Positions 25,138-36,736 of a stretch of 64,000 bases of DNA are shown in pieces. The translations under genes were made by a program, and so were the position numbers. The notes under the pieces are model-generated. The model did no database searches. It was not told the origin of the DNA and saw nothing but the letters and a program-made list of their open reading frames with translations. This DNA comes from Tupaia tana (taxonomy: Eukaryota; Chordata; Mammalia; Scandentia; Tupaiidae), in the NCBI GenBank assembly GCA_026018925.1, contig JAKSZU010000166.1, forward strand, positions 186,001-250,000. Reading direction: 5' to 3'. Each line of letters starts with the position of its first letter. The first letter of the stretch is position 1.

Positions 25138-27021
25138 GGAGGCTGAATTATGAGTAGAAAATCTTCATTTCGCCTGTGCCCTGAAATATCTAGTTCCCAG
25201 TATCCATGTGGAAACTTCTCAGAGAATGGCTCAACTCTCCTGCCTGGGAGAAAGGAGCAGAAGGGCTTATTAACAAAACAAAAGATGGAGCTGAGAGCCA
25301 GAGAGAAATTCTACCTTTAAAAAAATCGTAAGAAGGAAAAAATACCAAAAAAAAATGAGGAGACAGGAGCAGAGAGACACAGAGACCTCAGAGACACAGA
25401 GACAGGAATAGAAGGCCAGAGGGGCTCCCTACCACACTAGCTTTGCTTGCTGGAGGCTGAATTATGTGTAGAAAATCTTCATTTCGCCTGTGCCCTGAAA
25501 TATCTAGTTCCCAGTATCCATGTGGAATCTTCTCAGAGAATGGCTCAACTCTCCTGCCTGGGAGAAAGGAGCAGAAGGGCTTATTAACAAAACAGAAGAT
25601 GGAGCTGAGAGCCAGAGAGAAATTCTACCTTTAAAAAAATCGTAAAAAGAAAAAAATTACCAAAAAAAAATTAGGAGACAGGAGCAGAGAGAGACAGAGA
25701 CCTCAGAGACACAGAGACACGGATAGAAGGCCAGAGGGGCTCCCTACCACACTAGCTTTGCTTGCTGGAGGCTGAATTATGAGGAGAAAATCTTAATTTC
25801 GCCTGTGCCCTTAAATGTCTAGTTCCCAGTATACATGTGGAATATTCTCAGGGAATGGCTCAACTCTCCTGCCTGGGAGAAAGGAGCAGAAGGGCTTATT
25901 AACAAAACAAAAGATGGAGCTGAGAGCCAGAGAGAAATTCTACCTTTAAAAAAATCGTTAAAAAGGAAAAATTACCAAAAAAAATGAGGAGACAGGAGCA
26001 GAGAGAGACAGAGACCTCAGAGACACAGAGACAGTGATAGAAGGCCAGAGGGGCTCCCTACCACATTAGCTTGGCTTGCTGGAGGCTTAATTATGAGTAG
26101 AAAATCTTCATTTCGCCTGTGCCCTGAAATATCTAGTTCCCAGTATCCATGTGGAATCTTCTCAGAGAATGGCTCAACTCTCCTGCCTGGGAGAAAGGAG
26201 CAGAAGGGCTTATTAACAAAACGAAAGATGGAGCTGAGAGCCAGAGAGAAATTCTACCTTTAAAAAAATCGTAAAAAAGGAAAAATTACCAAAAAGATGA
26301 TGAGACAGGAGCAGAGAGAGACAGAGACCTCAGAGACACAGAGATAGGGATAGAAGGCCAGAGGGGCTCCCTACCACACTAGCTTTGCTTGCTGGAGGCT
26401 GAATTATGAGTAGAAAATCTTCATTTCGCCTGTGCCCTGAAATGTCTAGTTCCCAGTATCCATGTGGAAACTTCTCAGAGAATGGCTCAACTCTCCTGCC
26501 TGGGAGAAAGGAGCAGAAGGGCTTATTAACAAAACAAAAGATGGAGCTGAGAGCCAGAGAGAAATTCTACCTTTAAAAAAATCGTAAAAAGGAAAAATTA
26601 CCAAAAAAAATGAGGAGACAGGAGCAGAGAGAGACAGAGACCTCAGAGACACAGAGACAGGGATAGAAGGCCAGAGGGGGCTCCCTACCACACTAGCTTT
26701 GATTGCTGGAGGCTGAATTATGAGTAGAAAATCTTCATTTCGCCTGTGCCCTTAAATGTCTAGTTCCCAGTATCCATGCGGAAACTTCTCAGAGAATGGC
26801 CTCAACTCTCCTGCCTGGGAGAAAGGAGAAGAAGGGCTTATTAACAAAACAAAATATGGAGCTGAGAGCCAGAGAGAAATTCTACCTTTAAAAAAATCGT
26901 AAAAAGGAAAAATTACCAAAAATAATGAGGAGACAGGAGCAGAGAGACACAGAGGCCTCAGAGACACAGAGACAGTGATAGAAGGCCAGAGGGGCTCCCT
27001 ACCACACTAGCTTTGCTTGCT

Positions 27022-27337
27022 GGAGGCTGAATTATGAGTAGAAAATCTTCATTTCGCCTGTGCCCTGAAATATCTAGTTCCCAGTATCCATGTGGAATCT
27101 TCTCAGAGAATGGCTCAACTCTCCTGCCTGGGAGAGAAAGGAGCAGAAGGGCTTATTAACAAAACGAAAGATGGAGCTGAGAGCCAGAGAGAAATTCTAC
27201 CTTTAAAAAAATCGTAAAAAGGAAAAATTACCCAAAAAAAATGAGGAGACAGGAGCAGAGAGAGACAGAGACCTCAGAGACACAGAGACAGGGGTAGAAG
27301 GCCAGAGGGGCTCCCTACCACACTAGCTTTGCTTGCT
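27022..27337 (+). repeat. Chimeric monomer at end of 25-mer HOR domain
   Basis: The 5' part follows copy 3 in the place where unit position 1 is expected, and keeps AAAATCGTAA as in position 1. From about 27230 the sequence instead has TTACCC and GACAGGGGTAG, which belong to a late 7-mer-block monomer (compare near 24715-24780). The following monomers (27338-28283) continue in that later order, including CTTCGTTTTGCC near 27364 and TTATGTGTAG at 27978. The switch therefore skipped to a different point of the HOR within one monomer. GGGAGAGAAAGG (near 27129) is a small private duplication. Confidence 0.8.
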
Positions 27338-28283
27338 GGAGGCTGAATTATGAGTAGAAAATCTTCGTTTTGCCTGTGCCCTGAAATATCTAGTTCCCAG
27401 TATCCATGTGGAATCTTCTCAGAGAATGGCTACAACTCTCCTGCTTGGGAGAAAGGAGCAGAAGGGCTTATTAACAAAATCAAAGATGGAGCTGAGAGCC
27501 AGAGAGAAATTCTACCTTTAAAAAAACCGTAAAAAGGAAAAATTACCAAAAAAATATGAGGAGACAGGAGCAGAGAGAGACAGAGAACTCAGAGACACAG
27601 AGACAGGGATAGAAGGGCCAGAGGGGCTCCCTACCACACTAGCTTTGCTTGCTGGAGGCTGAATTATGAGTAGAAAATCTTCATTTCGCCTGTGCCCTGA
27701 AATATCTAGTTCCCAGTATCCATGTGGAAACTTCTCAGAGAATGGCTCAACTCTCCTGCCTGGGAGAAAGGAGCAGAAGGGCTTATTAACAAAACAAAAT
27801 ATGGAGCTGAGAGCCAGAGAGAAATTCTACCTTTAAAAAAATCGTAAGAAGGAAAAAATACCAAAAAAAAATGAGGAGACAGGAGCAGAGAGACACAGAG
27901 ACCTCAGAGACACAGAGACAGGGATAGAAGGCCAGAGGGGCTCCCTACCACACTAGCTTTGCTTGCTGGAGGCTGAATTATGTGTAGAAAATCTTCATTT
28001 CGCCTGTGCCCTGAAATATCTAGTTCCCAGTATCCATGTGGAATCTTCTCAGAGAATGGCTCAACTCTCCTGCCTGCGGAGAAAGGAGCAGAAGGGCTTA
28101 TTAACAAAACAAAAGATGGAGCTGAGAGCCAGAGAGAAATTCTACCTTTAAAAAAATCGTAAAAAGAAAAAAATTACCAAAAAAAAATGAAGAGACAGGA
28201 GCAGAGAGAGACAGAGACCTCAGAGACACAGAGACAGGGATATAACGCCAGAGGGGCTCCCTACCACACTAGCTTAGCTTGCT
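27338..28283 (+). repeat. Tail of 25-mer-derived monomers
   Basis: Three monomers derived from the end of a 7-mer block, in order: CTTCGTTTTGCC monomer, CGTAAGAAGG monomer, TTATGTGTAG monomer. They carry private changes not seen in the three HOR copies (CAAAATCAAAG near 27475, CTGCGGAG near 28073, GGATATAACGCC near 28229), so this edge copy is more diverged than the HOR interior. Confidence 0.8.
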
Positions 28284-29200
28284 GGAGGCTGAATTATGAG
28301 TAGAAAATCTTCATTTCGCCTGTGCCCTGAATTATCTAGTTCATAGTAACCATGAGGAATCTTCTCAGAGAATGGCTGAACTCTCCTGCCTGGGAGAAAG
28401 GAGCAGAAGGGCTTATTAACAAAATAAAAGATGGAGCTGAGAGCCAGAGAGAAATTCTACCTTTAAAAAAATCGTAAAAAGGAAAAATTACCAAAAAAAA
28501 TGATGAGACAGGAGCAGAGAGAGACAGAGACCTCAGAGACACAGAGACAGTGATAGAAGGCCAGAGGGGCTCCCTACCACACTAGCTTTGCTTGCTGGAG
28601 GCTGAATTATGAGTAGAAAATCTTCATTTCGCCTGTGCCCTTAAATGTCTAGTTCCAGTATCCATGTGGAATATTCTCAGGGAATGGCTCAACTCTGCCT
28701 GCCTGGGAGAAAGGAGCAGAAGGGCTTATTAACAAAACAAAAGATGGAGCTGAGAGCCAGAGAGAAATTCTACCTTTAAAAAAATCGTAAAAAGAAAAAT
28801 TACCAAAAAAAAATGAGGAGACAGGAGCAGAGAGAGACAGAGACCTCAGAGACACAGAGACAGTGATAGAAGGCCAGAGGGGCTCCCTACCACATTAGCT
28901 TGGCTTGCTGGAGGCTGAATTATGAGTAGAAAATCTTCATTTCGCCTGTGCCCTGAAATATCTAGTTCCCAGTATCCATGTGGAATCTTCTCAGAGAATG
29001 GCTCAACTCTCCTGCCTGGGAGAAAGGAGCAGAAGGGCTTATTAACAAAACGAAAGATGGAGCTGAGAGCCAGAGAGAAATTCTACCTTTAAAAAAATCG
29101 TAAAAAGGAAAAATTACCAAAAAAGATGATGAGACAGGAGCAGAGAGAGACAGAGACCTCAGAGACACAGAGACAGGGATAGAAGGCAGAGAGGCTCCCT
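27530..29200 (+). repeat. 12-monomer-spaced segment, copy 1
   Basis: About 5.3 monomers that recur 12 monomers (about 3.76 kb) downstream. Shared markers are GAGAACTCAG, a TTATGTGTAG monomer, AGCTTAGCTTG, TTCATAGTAACC (28328 region), ATATTCTCAGGG (28671), CACATTAGCTTGG (28891) and GAGAGGCTCCC. The neighbouring sequence on the right side (from 29223) does not match its counterpart. Confidence 0.82.
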
Positions 29201-29534
29201 ACCACACTAGCTTTGCTTGCTGGAGGCTGAATTATGAGTAGAAAGTCTTCATTTCGCCTGTGCCCTGAAATATCTAGTTCCCAGTATCCATGTGGAATCT
29301 TCTCAGAGAATGGCTCAACTCTCCTGCCTGGGAGAAAGGAGCAGAAGGGCTTATTAACAAAACGAAAGATGGAGCTGAGAGCCAGAGAGAAATTCTACCT
29401 TTAAAAAAATCGTAAAAAGGAAAAATTACCAAAAAAGATGAGGAGACAGGAGCAGAGAGAGTCAGAGACCTCAGAGACACAGAGACAGGGATAGAAGGCC
29501 AGAGGGGCTCCCTACCACACTAGCTTTGCTTGCT

Positions 29535-30474
29535 GGAGGCTGAATTATGAGTAGAAAATCTTCATTTCGCCTGTGCCCTGAAATATCTAGTTCCCAGGAT
29601 CCATGTGGAATCTTCTCAGAGAATGGCTCAACTCTCCTGCCTGGGAGAAAGGAGCAGAAGGGCTTATTAACAAAACAAAAGATGGAGCTGAGAGCCAGAG
29701 AGAAATTCTACCTTTAAAAAAATCGTAAAAAGGAAAAATTACCAAAAAAAAATGAGGAGACAGGAGCAGAGAGACACAGAGACCTCAGAGACACAGAGAC
29801 AGGGATAGAAGGCCAGAGGGGCTCCCTACCACACTAGCTTTGCTTGCTGGAGGCTGAATTATGAGTAGAAAATCTTCATTTCGCCTGTGCCCTGAAATGT
29901 CTAGTTCCCAGTATCCATGTGGAAACTTCTCAGAAAATGGCTCAACTCTCCTGCCTGGGAGAAAGGAGCAGAAGGGCTTATTAACAAAACAAAAGATGGA
30001 GCTGAGAGCCAGAGAGAAATTCTACCTTTAAAAAAATCGTAAAAAGGAAAAATTACCAAAAAAAATGAGGAGACAGGAGCAGAGAGAGACAGAGACATCA
30101 GAGACACAGAGACAGGGATAGAAGGCCAGAGGGGCTCCCTACCACACTAGCTTTGATTGCTGGAGGCTGAATTATGAGTAGAAAATCTTCATTTCGCCTG
30201 TGCCCTTAAATGTCTAGTTCCCAGTATCCATGTGGAAACTTCTCAGAGAATGGCTCAACTCTCCTGCCTGGGAGAAAGGAGAAGAAGGGCTTATTAACAA
30301 AACAAAATATGGAGCTGAGAGCCAGAGAGAAATTCTACCTTTATAAAAATCGTATAAAGGAAAAATTACCAAAAAAATTGAGGAGACAGGAGCAGAGAGA
30401 CACAGAGGCCTCAGAGACACAGAGACAGGGATAGAAGGCCAGAGGGGCTCCCTACCACACTAGCTTTGGTTGCT
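29535..30474 (+). repeat. 3-monomer twin A, copy 1
   Basis: Three monomers (940 bp) in the order CCCAGGATCC type, ATGTCTAG/GGAAAC type, class C. The class-C monomer carries TTTATAAAAATCG (near 30341). Confidence 0.78.
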
Positions 30475-31414
30475 GGAGGCTGAATTATGAGTAGAAAATC
30501 TTCATTTCGCCTGTGCCCTGAAATATCTAGTTCCCAGGATCCATGTGGAATCTTCTCAGAGAATGGCTCAACTCTCCTGCCTGGGAGAAAGGAGCAGAAG
30601 GGCTTATTAACAAAACAAAAGATGGAGCTGAGAGCCAGAGAGAAATTCTACCTTTAAAAAAATCGTAAAAAGGAAAAATTACCAAAAAAAATGAGGAGAC
30701 AGGAGCAGAGAGACACAGAGACCTCAGAGACACAGAGACAGGGATAGAAGGCCAGAGGGGCTCCCTACCACACTAGCTTTGCTTGCTGGAGGCTGAATTA
30801 TGAGTAGAAAATCTTCATTTCGCCTGTGCCCTGAAATGTCTAGTTCCCAGTATCCATGTGGAAACTTCTCAGAGAATGGCTCAACTCTCCTGCCTGGGAG
30901 AAAGGAGCAGAAGGGCTTATTAACAAAACAAAAGATGGAGCTGAGAGCCAGAGAGAAATTCTACCTTTAAAAAAATCGTAAAAAGGAAAAATTACCAAAA
31001 AAAATGAGGAGACAGGAGCAGAGAGAGACAGAGATCTCAGAGACACAGAGACAGGGATAGAAGGCCAGAGGGGCTCCCTACCACACTAGCTTTGATTTCT
31101 GGAGGCTGAATTATGAGTAGAAAATCTTCATTTCGCCTGTGCCCTTAAATGTCTAGTTCCCAGTATCCATGTGGAAACTTCTAAGAGAATGGCTCAACTC
31201 TCCTGCCTGGGAGAAAGGAACAGAAGGGCTTATTAACAAAACAAAATATGGAGCTGAGAGCCAGAGAGAAATTCTACCTTTAAAAAAACCGTAAAAAGGA
31301 AAAATTACCAAAAAAATATGAGGAGACAGGAGCAGAGAGAGACAGAGAACTCAGAGACACAGAGACAGGGATAGAAGGCCAGAGGGGCTCCCTACCACAC
31401 TAGCTTTGCTTGCT
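30475..31414 (+). repeat. 3-monomer twin A, copy 2
   Basis: Same order as the preceding 940 bp. Its third monomer (31101-31414) begins as class C (TTTGATTTCTGG, GGAACAGAAGG, AATATGG). It ends with AAAACCGTAAAAAGG and GAGAACTCAG, which are features of the monomer at 27338. It is therefore a chimera, and its 3' half belongs to the 12-monomer-spaced segment. Confidence 0.75.
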
Positions 31415-32955
31415 GGAGGCTGAATTATGAGTAGAAAATCTTCATTTCGCCTGTGCCCTGAAATATCTAGTTCCCAGTATCCATGTGGAAACTTCTCAGA
31501 GAATGGCTCAACTCTCCTGCCTGGGAGAAAGGAGCAGAAGGGCTTATTAACAAAACAAAATATGGAGCTGAGAGCCAGAGAGAAATTCTACCTTTAAAAA
31601 AATCGTAAGAAGGAAAAAATACCAAAAAAAAATGAGGAGACAGGAGCAGAGAGACACAGAGGCCTCAGAGACACAGAGACAGGGATAGAAGGCCAGAGGG
31701 GCTCCCTACCACACTAGCTTTGCTTGCTGGAGGCTGAATTATGTGTAGAAAATCTTCATTTCGCCTGAGCCCTGAAATATCTAGTTCCCAGTATCCATGT
31801 GGAATCTTCTCAGAGAATGGCTCAACTCTCCTGCCTGGGAGAAAGGAGCAGAAGGGCTTATTAACAAAACAAAAGATGGAGCTGAGAGCCAGAGAGAAAT
31901 TCTACCTTTAAAAAAATCGTAAAAAGAAAAAAATTACCAAAAAAAATGAGGAGACAGGAGCAGAGAGAGACAGAGACCTCAGAGACACAGAGACAGGGAT
32001 ATAAGGCCAGAGGGGCTCCCTACCACACTAGCTTAGCTTGCTGGAGGCTGAATTATGAGTAGAAAATCTTCATTTCGCCTGTGCCCTGAATTATCTAGTT
32101 CATAGTAACCATGTGGAATCTTCTCAGAGAATGGCTCAACTCTCCTGCCTGGGAGAAAGGAGCAGAAGGGCTTATTAACAAAATAAAAGATGGAGCTGAG
32201 AGCCAGAGAGAAATTCTACCTTTAAAAAAATCGTAAAAAGGAAAAATTACCAAAAAAAATGATGAGACAGGAGCAGAGAGAGACAGAGACCTCAGAGACA
32301 CAGAGACAGTGATAGAAGGCCAGAGGGGCTCCCTACCACACTAGCTTTGCTTGCTGGAGGTTGAATTATGAGTAGAAAATCTTCATTTCGCCTGTGCCCT
32401 TAAATGTCTAGTTCCCAGTATCCATGTGGAATATTCTCAGGGAATGGCTCAACTCTCCTGCATGGGAGAAAGGAGCAGAAGGGCTTATTAACAAAACAAA
32501 AGATGGAGCTGAGAGCCAGAGAGAAATTCTACCTTTAAAAAAATCGTAAAAAGAAAAATTACCAAAAAAAAATGAGGAGACAGGAGCAGAGAGAGACAGA
32601 GACCTCAGAGACACAGAGACAGTGATAGAAGGCCAGAGGGGCTCCCTACCACATTAGCTTGGCTTGCTGGAGGCTGAATTATGAGTAGAAAATCTTCATT
32701 TCGCCTGTGCACTGAAATATCTAGTTCCCAGTATCCATGTGGAATCTTCTCAGAGAATGGCTCAACTCTCCTGCCTGGGAGAAAGGAGCAGAAGGGCTTA
32801 TTAACAAAACGAAAGATGGAGCTGAGAGCCAGAGAGAAATTCTACCTTTAAAAAAATCGTAAAAAGAAAAATTACCAAAAAAGATGATGAGACAGGAGCA
32901 GAGAGAGACAGAGACCTCAGAGACACAGAGACAGGGATAGAAGGCCAGAGAGGCT
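31288..32955 (+). repeat. 12-monomer-spaced segment, copy 2
   Basis: Second copy, with CTGAATTATC at 32086 (offset 3758), ATATTCTCAGGG at 32431 (offset 3760) and CACATTAGCTTGG at 32650 (offset 3759). The left edge lies inside a monomer, so the segment was placed by exchange within a monomer rather than at a fixed monomer boundary. Confidence 0.82.
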
Positions 32956-32980
32956 CCCTACCACACTAGCTTTGCTTGCT

Positions 32981-33605
32981 GGAGGCTGAATTATGAGTAG
33001 AAAATCTTCATTTCGCCTGTGCCCTGAAATATGTAGTTCCCAGGATCCATGTGGAATCTTCTCAGAGAATGGCTCAACTCTCCTGCCTGGGAGAAAGGAG
33101 CAGAAGGGCTTATTAACAAAACAAAAGATGGAGCTGAGAGCCAGAGAGAAATTCTACCTTTAAAAAAATCGTAAAAAGGAAAAATTACCAAAAAAATGAG
33201 GAGACAGGAGCAGAGAGAGACAGAGACCTCAGAGACACAGAGACAGGGATAGAAGGCCAGAGGGGCTCCCTACCACACTAGCTTTGCTTGCTGGAGGCTG
33301 AATTATGAGTAGAAAATCTTCATTTCGCCTGTGCCCTGAAATATCTAGTTCCCAGTATCCATGTGGAATCTTCTCAGAGAATGGCTCAACTCTCCTGCCT
33401 GGGAGAAAGGAGCAGAAGGGCTTATTAACAAAACGAAAGATGGAGCTGAGAGCCAGAGAGAAATTCTACCTTTAAAAAAATCGTAAAAAGGAAAAATTAC
33501 CAAAAAAGATGAGGAGACAGGAGCAGAGAGACACAGAGACCTCAGAGACACAGAGACAGTGATAGAAGGCCAGAGGGGCTCCCTACCACACTAGCTTTGC
33601 TTGCT
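32981..33605 (+). repeat. 2-monomer segment repeated at 5-monomer spacing, copy 1
   Basis: An ATGTAGTTCCCAGGATCC monomer (33031) is followed by a monomer with AACGAAAGATGG and AAAAAAGATGAGG. The pair recurs 1564 bp downstream. Confidence 0.72.
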
Positions 33606-34544
33606 GGAGGCTGAATTATGAGTAGAAAATCTTCATTTCGCCTGTGCCCTGAAATGTCTAGTTCCCAGTATCCATGTGGAAACTTCTCAGAGAATTGCTC
33701 AACTCTCCTGCCTGGGAGAAAGGAGCAGAAGGGCTTATTAACAAAACAAAAGATGGAGCTGAGAGCCAGAGAGAAATTCTACCTTTAAAAAAATCGTAAA
33801 AAGGAAAAATTACCAAAAAAAATGAGGAGACAGAGCAGAGAGAGACAGAGGCCTCAGAGACACAGAGACAGGGATAGAAGGCCAGAGGGGCTCCCTACCA
33901 CACTAGCTTTGCTTGCTGGAGGCTGAATTATGAGTAGAAAATCTTCATTTCGCCTGTGCCCTCAAATGTCTTGTTCCCAGTATCCATGTGGAAACTTCTC
34001 AGAGAATGGCTCAACTCTCCTGCCTGGGAGAAAGGAGCAGAAGGGCTTATTAACAAAACAAAAGATGGAGCTGAGAGCCAGAGAGAAATTCTACCTTTAA
34101 AAAAATCGTAAAAAGGAAAAATTACCAAAAAAAAATGAGGAGACAGCAGCAGAGAGACACAGAGAGCTCAGAGACACAGAGACAGGGATAGAAGGCCAGA
34201 GGGGCTCCCTACCACACTAGCTTTGCTGGCTGGAGGCTGAATTATGTGTAGAAAATCTTCATTTCGCCTGTGCCCTGAAATATCTAGTTCCCAGTATCCA
34301 TGTGGAATCTTCTCAGAGAATGGCTCAACCCCCCTGCCTGGGAGAAAGGAGCAGAAGGGCTTATTAACAAAACGAAAGATGGAGCTGAGAGCCAGAGAGA
34401 AATTCTACCTTTAAAAAAATCGTAAAAAGGAAAAATTACCAAAAAAGATGATGAGACAGGAGCAGAGAGAGACAGAGACCTCAGAGACACAGAGACAGGG
34501 ATAGAAGGCCAGAGGGGCTCCCTACCACACTAGCTTTGCTTGCT

Positions 34545-35169
34545 GGAGGCTGAATTATGAGTAGAAAATCTTCATTTCGCCTGTGCCCTGAAATATGTAG
34601 TTCCCAGGATCCATGTGGAATCTTCTCAGAGAATGGCTCAACTCTCCTGCCTGGGAGAAAGGAGCAGAAGGGCTTATTAACAAAACAAAAGATGGAGCTG
34701 AGAGCCAGAGAGAAATTCTACCTTTAAAAAAATCGTAAAAAGGAAAAATTACCAAAAAAATGAGGAGACAGGAGCAGAGAGAGACAGAGACCTCAGAGAC
34801 ACAGAGACAGGGATAGAAGGCCAGAGGGGCTCCCTACCACACTAGCTTTGCTTGCTGGAGGCTGAATTATGAGTAGAAAATCTTCATTTCGCCTGTGCCC
34901 TGAAATATCTAGTTCCCAGTATCCATGTGGAATCTTCTCAGAGAATGGCTCAACTCTCCTGCCTGGGAGAAAGGAGCAGAAGGGCTTATTAACAAAATGA
35001 AAGATGGAGCTGAGAGCCAGAGAGAAATTCTACCTTTAAAAAAATCGTAAAAAGGAAAAATTACCAAAAAAGATGAGGAGACAGGAGCAGAGAGAGTCAG
35101 AGACCTCAGAGACACAGAGACAGGGATAGAAGGCCAGAGGGGCTCCCTACCACACTAGCTTTGATTTCT
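34545..35169 (+). repeat. 2-monomer segment repeated at 5-monomer spacing, copy 2
   Basis: ATGTAGTTCCCAGGATCC at 34595, then a monomer with AAAAAAGATGAGG. AACGAAAG has become AATGAAAG here, a CpG-to-TpG change. GAGAGTCAGAG links this second monomer also to the one near 29450. Confidence 0.72.
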
Positions 35170-35795
35170 GGAGGCTGAATTATGAGTAGAAAATCTTCAT
35201 TTCGCCTGTGCCCTTAAATGTCTAGTTCCCAGTATCCATGTGGAAACTTCTCAGAGAATGGCTCAACTCTCCTGCCTGGGAGAAAGGAACAGAAGGGCTT
35301 ATTAACAAAACAAAATATGGAGCTGATAGCCAGAGAGAAATTCTACCTTTAAAAAAATCGTAAAAAGGAAAAATTACCAAAAAAAATGAGGAGACAGGAG
35401 CAGAGAGACACAGAGGCCTCAGAGACACAGAGACAGGGATAGAAGGCCAGAGGGGCTCCCTACCACACTAGCTTTGCTTGCTGGAGGCTGAATTATGAGT
35501 AGAAAATCTTCATTTCGCCTGTGCCCTGAAATATCTAGTTCCCAGTATCCATGTGGAATCTTCTCAGAGAATGGCTCAACCCTCCTGCCTGGGAGAAAGG
35601 AGCAGAGGGGCTTATTAACAGAACAAAAGATGGAACTGAGAGCCAGAGAGAAATTCTACCTTTAAAAAAATCATAAAAAGGAAAAATTACCAAAAAAAAT
35701 GAGGAGACAGGAGGAGAGAGAGACAGAGACCTCAGAGACACAGAGACAGTGATAGAAGGCCAGAGGGGCTACCTACCACACTAGCTTTGCTTGCT

Positions 35796-36736
35796 GGAGG
35801 CTGAATTATGAGTAGAAAATCTACATTTCGCCTGTGCCCTGAAATGTCTAGTTCCCAGTATCCATGTGGAAACTTCTCAGAGAATGGCTCAACTCTCCTG
35901 CCTGGGAGAAAGGAGCAGAAGGGCTTATTAACAAAACAAAAGATGGAGCTGAGAGCCAGAGAGAAATTCTACCTTTAAAAAAATCGTAAAAAGGAAAAAT
36001 TACCAAAAAAAAATGAGGAGACAGCAGCAGAGAGACACAGAGAGCTCAGAGACACAGAGACAGGGATAGAAGGCCAGAGGGACTCCCTACCACACTAGCT
36101 TTGCTGGCTGGAGGCTGAATTATGTGTAGAAAATCTTCATTTCGCCTGTGCCCTGAAATATCTAGTTCCCAGTATCCATGTGGAATCTTCTCAGAGAATG
36201 GCTCAACCCCCCTGCATGGGAGAAAGGAGCAGAAGGGCTTATTAACAAAGCAAAAGATGGAGCTGAGAGCCAGAGAGAAATTCTACCTTTAAAAAAATCG
36301 TAAAAAGGAAAAATTACCAAAAAAACTGAGGAGACAGGAGCAGAGAGAGACAGAGACCTCAGAGACACAGAGACAGGGATAGAAGGCGAGAGGGGCTCCC
36401 TACCACACTAGCTTTGCTTGCTGGAGGCCGAATTATGAGTAGAAAATCTTCATTTCGCCTGTGCCCTGAAATATCTAGTTCCCAGTATCCATGTGGAATC
36501 TTCTCAGAGAATGGCTCAACTCTCCTGCCTGGGAGAAAGGAGCAGAAGGGCTTATTAACAAAACAAAAGATGGAGCTGAGAGCCAGAGAGAAATTCTACC
36601 TTTAAAAAAATCGTAAAAAGGAGAAATTACCAAAAAAAAATGAGGAGACAGGAGCAGAGAGAGACAGAGACCTCAGAGACACAGAGACAGTGATAGAAGG
36701 CCAGAGGGGCTACCTACCACACTAGCTTTGCTTGCT
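35796..36736 (+). repeat. 3-monomer twin B, copy 1
   Basis: Three monomers, 941 bp. Markers: AAATCTACATTTCGCC near 35817, GGACTCCCTACC near 36081, GCTGGCTGG at 36103 with CAACCCCCCTGCATGG, GGCGAGAGGGG near 36386 and GGAGGCCGAATTATGAG near 36423. GGGGCTACCTACC lies just before the unit. Confidence 0.88.

Larger units (their letters stand above)
19180..27021 (+). repeat. 25-monomer HOR, copy 3
   Basis: Third copy, 7842 bp. Markers: GGGATAAAGG at 19288; TTATGTGTAG at 21070, 23267 and 25462; GAGGAGAAAAT at 25781. Offsets from copy 2 are 7838-7842 bp. It runs to the end of the unit, including the CCATGCGG monomer near 26775 and GACAGTGATAG near 26971. The fourth unit does not follow: the next monomer lacks GGGATAAAGG and is chimeric. 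Confidence 0.93.
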
